Assembly: GCA_051655155.1 (NCBI GenBank)
Contig: JBOFZL010000026.1
Location: 1-64,000 of the forward strand
From: JBOFZL01 sp051655155
GTDB taxonomy: Bacteria; Bacillota; Clostridia; Peptostreptococcales; Filifactoraceae
Direction: 5' to 3'
Length of the DNA: 64,000 nucleotides
In this document: positions 18,011 through 26,476 of the stretch, piece after piece
Position numbering within the stretch: position 1 is the first letter of the stretch
How the letters are laid out: the number at the start of each line of letters is the position of its first letter
The notes under the pieces: generated by a model
The model's input: only the letters and a program-made list of their open reading frames with translations
Databases searched by the model: none
What the model was told of the DNA's origin: nothing
Made by a program: the position numbers and the translations under genes

Positions 18011-19256
18011 ATTTATTCTCCTGTATTCTCCATTTCTCATAAATAAAATATGTTCCTAATATTAGTAGGCTAAGGACAATGGCAGTATTTTTAGAAAGAG
18101 TTATTTTTGTACTGGCAAAGCTAAGTTTAGATATATATATATTTATGTTTAGTATAATATTCATTATTATAACTCCTAAGTCTGCTAAAAGTCTAGCTAA
18201 AGGAAATAATATGCTAAAAGTCAGGCTTAGGATTATAAGGGTCATCATTAAGCTTATAAGTGGTAAAGTTAAAAGGTTTGAGGGTATGGATATTAATGGG
18301 ATTTTACCAAAGTTATATACCATGTATGGAAGTGGTAGGATTTGGGCAGATATGGTTACTAAAATAAGTTTATATATATAGCTTAATATTTCTCCTGAGT
18401 TTGAAGGAATTAGGTTAAGTCTTTTAAGCATAGGGTAGAACATGGCTATAGAGGATACACACATAAAGGATAGGACAAAACCCATGTCATACAGGATAAA
18501 GGGGTTAAGTGCCATCATAATTGAAGTTATAAGCATTACGGCAGATAGGATATCGAATCTACGTTTATTAAGTATGGACACATAATAAAGCATGAAGAAG
18601 GATACGCTTCTAACTATAGAGGCTCTAGCACCTGTTATATATGCGTAAAGGGATAATAGGACACATATTATTATCATTCGGGTTCTTATAGGTATAGGTT
18701 GTAAAAATATGTTTAAGAACAAAATAATAAAACCTACATGGAAACCAGATAGAGCAAGGATATGGGCTGTTCCACTTATTCTAAAGCTTTCTAATATATT
18801 TTTGTCAAGGGGATATCCGTGGATAAGTGCCTTAGGGAAGAAGGAATGTTGTCCATAAAGTTCATCTAATTTTTTATCAATCCAAATTATAGAGGAATAT
18901 TTTAGTGAGGGGTGGTCATTTACTTGTGAAAGTGCAGTTATCTTTCCTGAATTAATTATGTAGGAACAACCTCGTCCCTTTAGGTATTGTCCAAAGCCTG
19001 TACTGTCTAAGCTAAGAACGTCTTGAAATTTTCCTTGTACATGGATTTTATCTCCTAAGTGAAGTCCCACAGGCTCGCCAAAATTGCTAATTATTATATT
19101 ATCTACATATAGGTTATAACCCTTGCTATTATACTTTAAATCTTTTATATATCCTTCATGGGAACTATAGAAGAGGGGTTTGGGGTTATAGGTATGAATC
19201 TTAGTTAATGAAATAAGTAAGATGATTGAAAACACTATGCTCATATATCTTCTCAT
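18000..19256 (-). CDS. comEC: ComEC/Rec2 DNA-uptake channel protein, without metallo-beta-lactamase domain
   Basis: The membrane channel that takes single-stranded DNA across the cytoplasmic membrane. The protein begins with a hydrophobic segment and an OB-like domain (about residues 30-115, with GDKIHVQGKF), then the competence domain with many helices, including HILALSGFHVGFII and TGARASIVRS. It stops at 418 residues; full ComEC is usually about 650-800 because of a C-terminal metallo-beta-lactamase domain that is missing here. The sequence after the last helix ends in a short basic tail, so this looks like a natural short form rather than a frameshift. Its ribosome site GAGGTAACTT overlaps the end of the polymerase gene upstream. 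Confidence 0.85.
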   Translation of the reverse strand: MRRYMSIVFSIILLISLTKIHTYNPKPLFYSSHEGYIKDLKYNSKGYNLYVDNIIISNFGEPVGLHLGDKIHVQGKFQDVLSLDSTGFGQYLKGRGCSYIINSGKITALSQVNDHPSLKYSSIIWIDKKLDELYGQHSFFPKALIHGYPLDKNILESFRISGTAHILALSGFHVGFIILFLNIFLQPIPIRTRMIIICVLLSLYAYITGARASIVRSVSFFMLYYVSILNKRRFDILSAVMLITSIMMALNPFILYDMGFVLSFMCVSSIAMFYPMLKRLNLIPSNSGEILSYIYKLILVTISAQILPLPYMVYNFGKIPLISIPSNLLTLPLISLMMTLIILSLTFSILFPLARLLADLGVIIMNIILNINIYISKLSFASTKITLSKNTAIVLSLLILGTYFIYEKWRIQENKYEL

Positions 19257-19264
19257 AAGTTACC

Positions 19265-20515
19265 TCATATTTTTTCGTGGTCAAAGTCGCTTACACCCAG
19301 TTCCCATTTTTTTCCTGCACCACCTATGGAAACTTTGTTTTTGCCATACCTTTCTCTTAGGTTATCCATGGTAGTTTCGAGTTTTTTTAACTTATCTTTT
19401 TTTAAGTTATCTTCTGGCTGATGAAATAAAGATAATTGCACAAAGGATTGATCTTCTTTTTCAAGATTCATAGCAGTTACAGACAAGAGTCTAATGGGTT
19501 TTTTCAGTTGCCAATTTTTCAGTACCAATTCTAGGGCAACAGAACTTATTATAACTGAAGCGTTAGTAGGTTCGTCTAGGCTTTTTTGCCTACTGATACT
19601 AATAAAATCGGTATCTTTAATGGTTACAGATATGGTGGAACATTTAAGGTGTTTTTTTCTAAGACGATAGCCAACTTCTTCACTTAATGAAGATACTCCA
19701 GCAACAATATCATCATAGCCTTGAAGATTCCGTTTAAAGGTCCAGCCATTTCCTATGGATTTAACTTCAGGGTGATCATCTATTTTATTTACAGAGGAGT
19801 CATCTATACCATTGGCGTAATTCCATATTAATGTACCTTGTTTGCCAAGATTTTGAGTAAGTATGGTTTTGTTACTCTTTGCTAAATCTCCTATGGTTTT
19901 AATGCCAAGTTTTTCTAGATATAGAGAGGATTTACGTCCAACAAATAAAAGTTCATTTACAGGTAATGGATGGACTATATTTTTGTAATTATCTCTTGAT
20001 ATTAGGGTAGTTGCATCAGGTTTTTTATAATCGCTACCTAATTTTGCAAAAACCTTGTTAAAGCTAACTCCTATGGATACAGTTAAGTTAAGACGATTTT
20101 TTATTTCATATCTAATTTTTTGGGCAATTTCTTCACCGCTTCCAAAAAGGTGAAGAACTCCAGATACATCTAACCAACTTTCATCTATTCCAAAGGGTTC
20201 GATCATATCGGTGAATTCTTGATATATTTCATTAACAAGTCGAGAGTATTTAAGGTATTCGCTATAATGGGGAGGAACTAAGATAAGTTTAGGACATTTT
20301 TTCTTAGCCTGCCATATGGTTTCAGCTGTTTTTACATTGTAGGATTTAGCCAGTTCATTTTTAGCTAATATTATTCCATGTCTATTTTCAGGGTTTCCTG
20401 CAACTGCCATAGGGATGTTTTTAAGTTCTGGGTTAAGAACACATTCTACAGAGGCAAAGAAACTATTTAAGTCGCAGTGTAAAATAGTTCTATCTTTATT
20501 AGTCAAGATTAACAC
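19265..20515 (-). CDS. dinB: Y-family DNA polymerase (DinB/Pol IV-like)
   Basis: A lesion-bypass polymerase. Palm and finger motifs are present: ILHCDLNSFFASVE (first catalytic aspartate), GIILAKNELAKSYNVKT, PFGIDESWLDVSG (catalytic D and E), and IGVSFNKVFAKLGSDYKKP. The thumb helix-hairpin-helix includes KLGIKTIGDLAKSN, and the little finger follows. Length is 416 residues. The start is uncertain: GTG at 20515 gives the longest protein, but AAGGCAGGTG is better spaced for a TTG at 20506, losing three residues. It lies six bases after the sigma-factor gene and eight before comEC, so it is part of the sigma-dinB-comEC-holA operon. Confidence 0.92.
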   Translation of the reverse strand: MLILTNKDRTILHCDLNSFFASVECVLNPELKNIPMAVAGNPENRHGIILAKNELAKSYNVKTAETIWQAKKKCPKLILVPPHYSEYLKYSRLVNEIYQEFTDMIEPFGIDESWLDVSGVLHLFGSGEEIAQKIRYEIKNRLNLTVSIGVSFNKVFAKLGSDYKKPDATTLISRDNYKNIVHPLPVNELLFVGRKSSLYLEKLGIKTIGDLAKSNKTILTQNLGKQGTLIWNYANGIDDSSVNKIDDHPEVKSIGNGWTFKRNLQGYDDIVAGVSSLSEEVGYRLRKKHLKCSTISVTIKDTDFISISRQKSLDEPTNASVIISSVALELVLKNWQLKKPIRLLSVTAMNLEKEDQSFVQLSLFHQPEDNLKKDKLKKLETTMDNLRERYGKNKVSIGGAGKKWELGVSDFDHEKI

Positions 20516-20520
20516 CTGCC

Positions 20521-21807
20521 TTAGTCTACTATTGTGATTTTATTTTCTAAAAGATTACCTGCTTTATCCATAGCATGAAGAGTATAGCTTTGAGTATCAA
20601 CGTTAAAGGTGAACTTAGTGCCATCAACTTCTATTGGAGTTATTATTGTATTATTTTCTGTTTTTATATAAACTTCTTTAGGATTAAGTCCTGATTGACT
20701 ATCTGTTAATTCAATAGTAAAGGTATTATTATCCAAATTATATTTTTTGAGAATTGGAACAGCACTATCTATATTATCTATGGTAATATTTTGATATGTT
20801 GTTTTCCCATTGATTGCTGTAGCGTATATAGCGTAGTCTCCATTTTGTGTTAAGGAGCATTGATATGTGGAAGAGTCTACTTTTACTAATGGAGTATCAC
20901 CGAAGGAAGATACTAAGGATACAGATTTAATAGGAAGTAGGGCGTTAGCAGTAAATTGTAAATCAAGGGCTTTTACATAAGTTGAATTAGGTGAAGGGGT
21001 TACTGAAACTATAGGTTTTGAAGAGAATAAAAATACACCTAAAAGTAATAGCAACACACTTAGAAGACCAAATAAGGCATTCTTGTAGAAGTTTCCCTGT
21101 ATAGGGGAAGTTCCTCTGTAAGCTCCACTAGGATTAAATATAACGTCTGGTGAAAAATTATTTTTTTCTAATGAATTTCTAAGTATTTTTTCAGCTTTGT
21201 CATTAGCTAGTCCTTTTCCGGCAGAGGAGCCTAAGGCAATGGATAGAGGTATGGTTGTAAAAATATGAAGCTGATTTTGGTTTTCTAAATTATTTTTAAG
21301 GGTTTTTATAGAAGCTTTTAATCTTTTTTTTACTACATTTTCTGAGCAACCCATAATAAGAGCTATGTCTTTAGAGGTAAAACCATGATAATAATTAAGA
21401 ATTAAGGTTGAACGAGAAACGGAATCTAAGTCTGTTATTTGTTGAACCATAACTTTTTGTCTTTCGTTATTTATGTTAAAGAATAAGTCGTTAAAGGTGT
21501 TAGAGCCTAAGGTATTACTGTTTTCAGCATTAAGATTAGTATAGTTTAATTCGTTACAGGTAGAATATATTAACTTAAAGACCCAAGGTATAAAGTGATT
21601 GGAATTTTTTAATAAGTTTATATTTTTAAGTACTTTTATATAGGTTTCTTCCATTGCTCGCTCTGCTAGGTTATAATCTTTTAGTAAAGTTAGGGCAAAA
21701 AAATATGCCTTTTGATAAGATTCTTCATATAGTAAAGAAAAGGCTGTGGAATCATAAGCTTTAACTTGTTCGACTAAATAGGCTATATTATTGGTATTAG
21801 CTTTCAT
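20521..21807 (-). CDS. Sigma-70-like (ECF-type) factor fused to a membrane anchor and extracellular Ig-like region
   Basis: The first 175 residues look like an ECF-type sigma factor: region 2 at about 12-85 and region 4 at about 118-172, with the helix-turn-helix HGFTSKDIALIMGCSENVVKK. A linker (about 180-240) leads to one membrane helix at 244-262 and then a roughly 165-residue outside part with beta-rich, Ig-like character (for example DSQSGLNPKEVY and MDKAGNLLE). A sigma factor tied to the membrane could sense an outside signal directly, acting as its own anti-sigma; that is inference. The start at 21807 (MKANTN) has GGATGGTG upstream; a start at 21882 is less likely. It heads the operon with dinB, comEC and holA. 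Confidence 0.78.
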   Translation of the reverse strand: MKANTNNIAYLVEQVKAYDSTAFSLLYEESYQKAYFFALTLLKDYNLAERAMEETYIKVLKNINLLKNSNHFIPWVFKLIYSTCNELNYTNLNAENSNTLGSNTFNDLFFNINNERQKVMVQQITDLDSVSRSTLILNYYHGFTSKDIALIMGCSENVVKKRLKASIKTLKNNLENQNQLHIFTTIPLSIALGSSAGKGLANDKAEKILRNSLEKNNFSPDVIFNPSGAYRGTSPIQGNFYKNALFGLLSVLLLLLGVFLFSSKPIVSVTPSPNSTYVKALDLQFTANALLPIKSVSLVSSFGDTPLVKVDSSTYQCSLTQNGDYAIYATAINGKTTYQNITIDNIDSAVPILKKYNLDNNTFTIELTDSQSGLNPKEVYIKTENNTIITPIEVDGTKFTFNVDTQSYTLHAMDKAGNLLENKITIVD

Positions 21808-22048
21808 AAATTCACCATCCGTTTTATAAAATCTGATTTTCTTTGATTCTATCATAAAAATTGCAGAATTTGAATAGAACAAAAATTTTGATAATAAAAA
21901 TAAATATTTAAAAAATATGTTGTAAAATATTCAGTTAAATTGGATAATATACATATAGAAATATTTAATTTTAAAATACCACTTACCTAATGGTAGATTA
22001 AATAGAGGGTATGTTATAATAAACGATTATATTAAATAGGAGAATAGT

Positions 22049-22888
22049 ATGAGAAGGCTTGACGTAAACAAAATAAGGGAATGTGTAAGGGAAACTTGCT
22101 TAGAGTTGGCAACTTACATTAATGAAGATGTGGAGAAGGCTTTAAAACAGTCAGTGGCAAATGAGAATGGTCTTGGACTTAAGGTCTTGGAAATGCTCAT
22201 AAATAATGGAGTTATAGCTAAAGAAAAGAATTTACCACTGTGCCAAGATACAGGGATTGTATTTGTAGCTTTAGAGTATGGGCAGGAAGTTATTTTTGAA
22301 AATGGCTCTGTGGAAAAAGCGATTAATGAAGGTGTAAAAGAGGCTTATGATGGAGGATTTTTAAGAAAGTCTGTGGTGGAGGATCCTTTTTTTAGAAAGA
22401 ATACAGGGGACAATACTCCTGCGATGATACATTATGAGTTGGTAGAAGGGAATGAGGTAGTGCTTAAGGTTATGCTAAAGGGATTTGGTAGTGAGAACAT
22501 GAGCAAGACAAAGATGCTAAAACCAAGTGATGGAATTCAAGGGGTAAGAGATTTTGTAAAGGAGTGTATAACCACAGCAGGAGGGAATCCTTGTCCACCT
22601 ACGGTTATTGGGGTAGGTATAGGAGGAACTTTAGATAGAGCAACTCACTTATCAAAGATAGCTTTATTTAGAAAAATAGGAGAAAGAAATGATAAGGAGC
22701 ATTTAGCTAAGTTAGAGGAAGAACTGTTGGAGCAGCTAAACGATACAAATGTAGGACCAATGGGATTTGGAGGAAAGACTACGGCTTTAGAAGTTTTTGT
22801 GGAAACAGCACCAACTCATATTGCAGGTTTACCTGTGGCTGTTAATGTGAACTGTCATTCTTTAAGGAGAAAAACCATAAAGTTATAA
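22049..22888 (+). CDS. fumA: Class I fumarate hydratase, alpha subunit
   Basis: The larger subunit of an iron-sulfur fumarase (or a tartrate dehydratase of the same family), which interconverts fumarate and malate. The three cluster ligands are visible: C65 in LPLCQDTG, C182 in GGNPCPPT and C269 in NVNCHSLRR. Length (279 aa) is usual for the two-subunit form. AGGAG precedes the ATG, and TATAAT at 22015-22020 is a possible -10 box. The beta subunit follows after 27 bases and malic enzyme after that, so fumarate can be taken to malate and then pyruvate. Fumarase is favoured over tartrate dehydratase by this context. Confidence 0.9.
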   Translation: MRRLDVNKIRECVRETCLELATYINEDVEKALKQSVANENGLGLKVLEMLINNGVIAKEKNLPLCQDTGIVFVALEYGQEVIFENGSVEKAINEGVKEAYDGGFLRKSVVEDPFFRKNTGDNTPAMIHYELVEGNEVVLKVMLKGFGSENMSKTKMLKPSDGIQGVRDFVKECITTAGGNPCPPTVIGVGIGGTLDRATHLSKIALFRKIGERNDKEHLAKLEEELLEQLNDTNVGPMGFGGKTTALEVFVETAPTHIAGLPVAVNVNCHSLRRKTIKL

Positions 22889-22915
22889 AGAAAATTTATG
22901 ATGAAAGGCGATAAT

Positions 22916-23446
22916 ATGAATAATACAATAAGATTAAAGCTACCTTGTACAAGCGAAAGTTTAGAAAACTTAAAGGCAGGTATGGAGGTATTAGTAAGTG
23001 GAACTTTATATACTGCAAGAGATCAAGCTCATATGAGAATAATATCAGACCTTGAAAAAAATATAGACTTGGCATTTGAACTTAAGGGGGCAGGCATATA
23101 CTACTGTGGGCCAACACCTACAAGACCAGGGCAGGTAGTAGGTTCAATAGGACCAACTACAAGCTATAGAATGGATGATATTACCATACCTTTATTGGAA
23201 CAAGGTATGAAGGTTATGATAGGTAAGGGTAATAGAAATAAGGTTATTGAAGAAGCGATAAAGGATTACAAGGCAATATATCTTTGTGCAATTGGAGGAG
23301 CGGGAGCTTTATATGCAAATTGTATAAAAAGTTGCAAGGTAATAGCCTATGAGGATCTAGGGGCAGAGGCTGTCCATAAGTTAGAGGTAGAGGACTTTCC
23401 TGTGGTAGTGGCTATTGATGTTAATGGAAATAAAATAAACGTATAG
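22916..23446 (+). CDS. fumB: Class I fumarate hydratase, beta subunit
   Basis: The smaller subunit of the same enzyme, with the family pattern LYTARDQAHMRI, GIYYCGPTPTRPGQVVGSIGPTTS-like region, MIGKGNR and CIGG-like AIGGAGALYA. It forms the swivelling domain that helps bind substrate. The start is set at 22916 (MNNTIRLKLP), where AAAGGCG lies about six bases upstream; in-frame ATG codons at 22898 and 22901 would add up to six residues. Length is 176 residues, normal for the family. It follows fumA and precedes malic enzyme by 14 bases, so all three are one operon. Confidence 0.9.
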   Translation: MNNTIRLKLPCTSESLENLKAGMEVLVSGTLYTARDQAHMRIISDLEKNIDLAFELKGAGIYYCGPTPTRPGQVVGSIGPTTSYRMDDITIPLLEQGMKVMIGKGNRNKVIEEAIKDYKAIYLCAIGGAGALYANCIKSCKVIAYEDLGAEAVHKLEVEDFPVVVAIDVNGNKINV

Positions 23447-23460
23447 AAAAGAGGAAGAAA

Positions 23461-24621
23461 ATGAATTATCAAGAAGAAGCTTTAGTAATGCATGAAAAGT
23501 ATAAGGGAAAATTAAAGGTAGAAAGTAAGGTACGCTTAGAGAATAAAGATGATTTAAGTATAGCATATACTCCAGGGGTAGCAGAGCCTTGTAAGAAAAT
23601 TGCTGAAAATCCAGAGGAGGTTTATAGGTATACGGCAAAGGGAAACCTTGTGGCTGTTGTTTCTGATGGTTCGGCAGTTTTGGGGCTTGGAAATATTGGA
23701 GGGGCAGCAGGTATGCCGGTAATGGAAGGAAAGGCAGTACTATTTAAAAGTTTTGCAGACGTAGATGCGTTTCCCATATGCTTAAGTACTCAAGATACAG
23801 AAGAGATAATAGCTGTAGTTAAGGCTATTGCACCAACTTTTGGAGGAATAAATCTAGAAGATATTCAAGCACCAAAATGTTTTGAAATCGAAGAAAGGCT
23901 TAAGGAAGAGTTGGATATTCCTGTGTTTCATGATGACCAACATGGAACTGCAATCGTAGTTACAGCAGCCTTAATAAACTCATTGAAATTGACTAAGAAA
24001 GAAAAGGAAGATATAAAGGTTGTGGTTAATGGACCTGGAGCAGCAGGTACGGCAATAATAAAGATGCTTATAAATCTAGGGGTAAATAATATAATAGCAG
24101 TAGATAGACAGGGTATATTAGAGAGTACAAGAATAGGATGCGAAAGTGGCCATAAAAAACATCTAGCAGAAATAACCAATAGAGAGGGTTTAAAGGGGAG
24201 TCTTGAAGATGCTCTAAAAAATGCTGATTGTTTTATAGGGGTTAGTCAAGCGAATTGTTTAACAGAAAAAATGGTAGAGTCAATGGCTAAAGAGTCTATT
24301 ATATTTGCTATGGCCAATCCTGTACCAGAGATAATGCCAGAACTAGCTAAAAATGCAGGTGCAAGAGTTGTAGGAACAGGAAGATCAGATTTTCCTAATC
24401 AGATAAATAATGTTTTGGCATTTCCAGGAATATTTAGGGGAGCTTTAGATTCAAGGGCAAGAAAAATCACAGAGGAGATGAAATTGGCAGCAGCCTATGC
24501 AATATCAGAACTTATATCAGAAGAAGAACTAAGTGAGGACTATATCATCCCTTCTCCTTTCGATAAGAGAGTGGCAAAAGCTGTGGCTAAGGCAGTGGCT
24601 GATGCTGCCTTAGAGCTTTAA
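23461..24621 (+). CDS. Malic enzyme (NAD(P)-dependent, decarboxylating)
   Basis: Converts malate to pyruvate and CO2. The short bacterial form (386 aa) is complete: SIAYTPGVAEPCKKI with the catalytic tyrosine, GNIGGAAGMPVMEGKAVLFK with the catalytic lysine, EDIQAPKCFEIE with metal-binding acids, FHDDQHGTA, and the nucleotide-binding motif GPGAAGTAI. The residues after the dinucleotide fold (AVDRQG) suggest NAD preference, but this cannot be settled by eye. AGAGGAAG precedes the ATG. With fumarase upstream it forms a fumarate-malate-pyruvate pathway. No terminator lies close to its stop; the first clear one is at 24958. Confidence 0.93.
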   Translation: MNYQEEALVMHEKYKGKLKVESKVRLENKDDLSIAYTPGVAEPCKKIAENPEEVYRYTAKGNLVAVVSDGSAVLGLGNIGGAAGMPVMEGKAVLFKSFADVDAFPICLSTQDTEEIIAVVKAIAPTFGGINLEDIQAPKCFEIEERLKEELDIPVFHDDQHGTAIVVTAALINSLKLTKKEKEDIKVVVNGPGAAGTAIIKMLINLGVNNIIAVDRQGILESTRIGCESGHKKHLAEITNREGLKGSLEDALKNADCFIGVSQANCLTEKMVESMAKESIIFAMANPVPEIMPELAKNAGARVVGTGRSDFPNQINNVLAFPGIFRGALDSRARKITEEMKLAAAYAISELISEEELSEDYIIPSPFDKRVAKAVAKAVADAALEL

Positions 24622-24957
24622 ATTACTTTTTAATTTTTGAAATTATAGAGGGAAAAAATCAGAGATTATATATTTAAAATAGATATATTCACTAGTTGGA
24701 AAATGTGGAAAATGCTAAAATAGAGGCATCATCGAGTCGCAGCTATTGACGAATATATAAGAAATAGTACCTTTGCTTTATGGTGAAAAAGTGTTTATCA
24801 AATATATTTTTAAAATACAGCAGGACTACTTTTATTTCTTATAGAATTTCTATTAGCTGAGAATATGGAATTAAAGCAGATATTTTAGATTATAAAAATA
24901 ATTGGATTATAAATTACGATTAAAGTTTATAAAATATTATTGAAATTATTTAACACT

Positions 24958-24988
24958 AAAAACGAGGGCGTAAAACTCCTCGTTTTTT
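24958..24988 (+). terminator. Rho-independent terminator
   Basis: A 10-bp stem AAAAACGAGG / CCTCGTTTTT with a ten-base loop and a terminal T run, 337 bases after the malic enzyme gene. Confidence 0.82.
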
Positions 24989-25001
24989 AATATGGGGAAG
25001 T

Positions 25002-25017
25002 TGCTTCACGTGAAACA
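25002..25017. promoter_or_regulatory. parS-like ParB (Spo0J) binding site
   Basis: TGCTTCACGTGAAACA matches the Gram-positive parS consensus TGTTNCACGTGAAACA in 15 of 16 positions (C instead of T at position 3), including the palindromic core TTCACGTGAA. It is in non-coding DNA just after a terminator. ParB binds such sites to load SMC and organise the origin region; most parS sites lie near oriC. Search of the window by eye shows no second copy. Confidence 0.75.
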
Positions 25018-25148
25018 GAGTTAAAATAAGTGATATACGATATTTTTATAGTAATGGTTAAGCTTAGAGAAAATTATATAAAACCAAGTAAGACGTTTAT
25101 TTAAGATAGAAGTAGTAACTTATAATGAAATTAAATTTACTAAAAGGG

Positions 25149-25176
25149 TTGACAAAAGATTATTTAAGAATATAAT
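25149..25176 (+). promoter_or_regulatory. Promoter of the MarR-pirin-nitroreductase operon
   Basis: TTGACA at 25149-25154 and TATAAT at 25171-25176 with a 16-base spacer form a near-consensus vegetative promoter, 32 bases before the ATG of the MarR-family gene. The following ATCT...AGAT sequence may be part of an autoregulatory operator, but that is a guess. Confidence 0.8.
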
Positions 25177-25207
25177 ATATCTAACTAGAGATAAATTGGG
25201 GGATGTT

Positions 25208-25627
25208 ATGATAGAAACTAAGATATTGATTGGATTACACAGAGTAGCAAATTTAATTGATAGAGAAACAGCGAGTCTCGTTTTGGACTATGGTCTTTCG
25301 TTAGGGCAGTTTGCTGTATTAGAGGCGTTATATCATAAGGGCGATCTTACTATAGGAGCAGTGCAAGAAAAGATACTAAGTTCTACAGGTACAATACCTA
25401 TTATTGTGGGTAATCTAGAAAAAATGGATTACATTATAAGATATAAAAAAGACAATGATAAAAGATGCACTTACTTAAAATTAACAAGTAATGGTAAAAA
25501 GCTTATAAGTAAGATTTATCCTCTAAACGAAAAAATTATAGTTAACAGAGTTAGCCTCCTTACAGATAGGGAAAAAGAGCTACTTTTATCATTATTATTA
25601 AAGTTAAAGGAGGAAAAAAATGAATAG
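25208..25627 (+). CDS. MarR family transcriptional regulator
   Basis: A 139-residue winged-helix regulator. The DNA-binding region includes LGQFAVLEALYHKGDLTIGAVQEKI and the wing NLEKMDYIIRYKKDNDKRCTYLKLTSNGKKL, both typical of MarR proteins. Such proteins usually repress their own operon and respond to phenolics or oxidants. I use the ATG at 25208, which has GGGGGA seven bases upstream, rather than a TTG at 25196. Its stop overlaps the pirin start by eight bases, so it is translated together with pirin and probably controls it and the nitroreductase. Confidence 0.9.
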   Translation: MIETKILIGLHRVANLIDRETASLVLDYGLSLGQFAVLEALYHKGDLTIGAVQEKILSSTGTIPIIVGNLEKMDYIIRYKKDNDKRCTYLKLTSNGKKLISKIYPLNEKIIVNRVSLLTDREKELLLSLLLKLKEEKNE

Positions 25628-26465
25628 AGAAATTAAAACTATGGCTAAGGGATTTAAAACTAAAGATGGGGCGGGAGTTCACTTAGTTAGAGTGCTTTCA
25701 AGGAATACAGTTAAAGATTTTGCACCAATACTCATGTTAGACTCTTTTGATACATCAGAAAAAGCATTATACGAAAAAGGATTTCCCATCCATCCTCATA
25801 GAGGTATTGAAACTATAAGTTATATATCACAAGGTAAAATGAGACACAGAGATAGCTTAGGCCATCAAGCGGAGATCTCCAGCGGAGAAGTTCAATGGAT
25901 GACTGCTGGTTCAGGAATTATGCATGAAGAGATGATTCCAGAGTCACCAAGACTATTAGGAGTACAACTTTGGCTGGATTTACCATCGGAGTATAAAATG
26001 GTTGAACCAGAATATAAAAGTATAAATCTAGATGAGATAAAGGAGATAAGGTTAGATAATGGGATGCTACGGGTTTTAGCAGGTGAGTATAAAGGAACTA
26101 AAGGACATATCAGCGAGTATCATCCTTTAAAGTATTATGATTTGCACCTAAATAAAAACAGTGAATTTAGTATCGAAACAGAGTCAGACGATTTTGTAAT
26201 GATATTTACTCTTTTAGGAGATATAAGAGTTGAGGGGAAAATTATAGAAGAAAAGACAGCTGTACGCTTAGGGGATGGAAAATATTTAAAGTTAGAGGCA
26301 TTAGATTATGATGTTCAAGTCCTAATAATAATTACAAAACCATTAGAGCAACCTATAGCTTGGGGTGGGCCTATAGTAATGAATACCAAAGAAGAATTAG
26401 AGTTAGCTTTTGATGAGCTAAGTAGAGGAACTTTTATTAAAGATAGAACTAAATATGAAAGGTAG
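25620..26465 (+). CDS. Pirin family protein
   Basis: A two-domain cupin of the pirin family. The N-terminal cupin has the metal-binding HPHRGIETISY motif, H in RHRDSLGHQ and E in IMHEEM. Some pirins have quercetinase activity or act as redox-sensitive regulators; the role here is unknown. Length (281 aa) is normal. AAGGAGG lies seven bases before the ATG inside the end of the MarR gene. MarR-pirin-oxidoreductase operons are common, and the grouping suggests a response to aromatic or redox-active compounds. Confidence 0.92.
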   Translation: MNREIKTMAKGFKTKDGAGVHLVRVLSRNTVKDFAPILMLDSFDTSEKALYEKGFPIHPHRGIETISYISQGKMRHRDSLGHQAEISSGEVQWMTAGSGIMHEEMIPESPRLLGVQLWLDLPSEYKMVEPEYKSINLDEIKEIRLDNGMLRVLAGEYKGTKGHISEYHPLKYYDLHLNKNSEFSIETESDDFVMIFTLLGDIRVEGKIIEEKTAVRLGDGKYLKLEALDYDVQVLIIITKPLEQPIAWGGPIVMNTKEELELAFDELSRGTFIKDRTKYER

Positions 26466-26476
26466 GTATTAAGTAT

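Larger units (their letters stand above)
24622..25148. other. Intergenic region after malic enzyme
   Basis: About 530 AT-rich bases without a convincing gene. They hold a strong terminator at 24958-24988 and a parS-like site at 25002-25017, described separately. I see nothing identifiable in 24622-24957. Confidence 0.6.

Noticed and set aside
24622..24957. Possible small RNA between malic enzyme and the terminator at 24958
   Set aside because: A TTGACG at 24746 has no -10 box at usable spacing, and no conserved RNA family pattern is seen.
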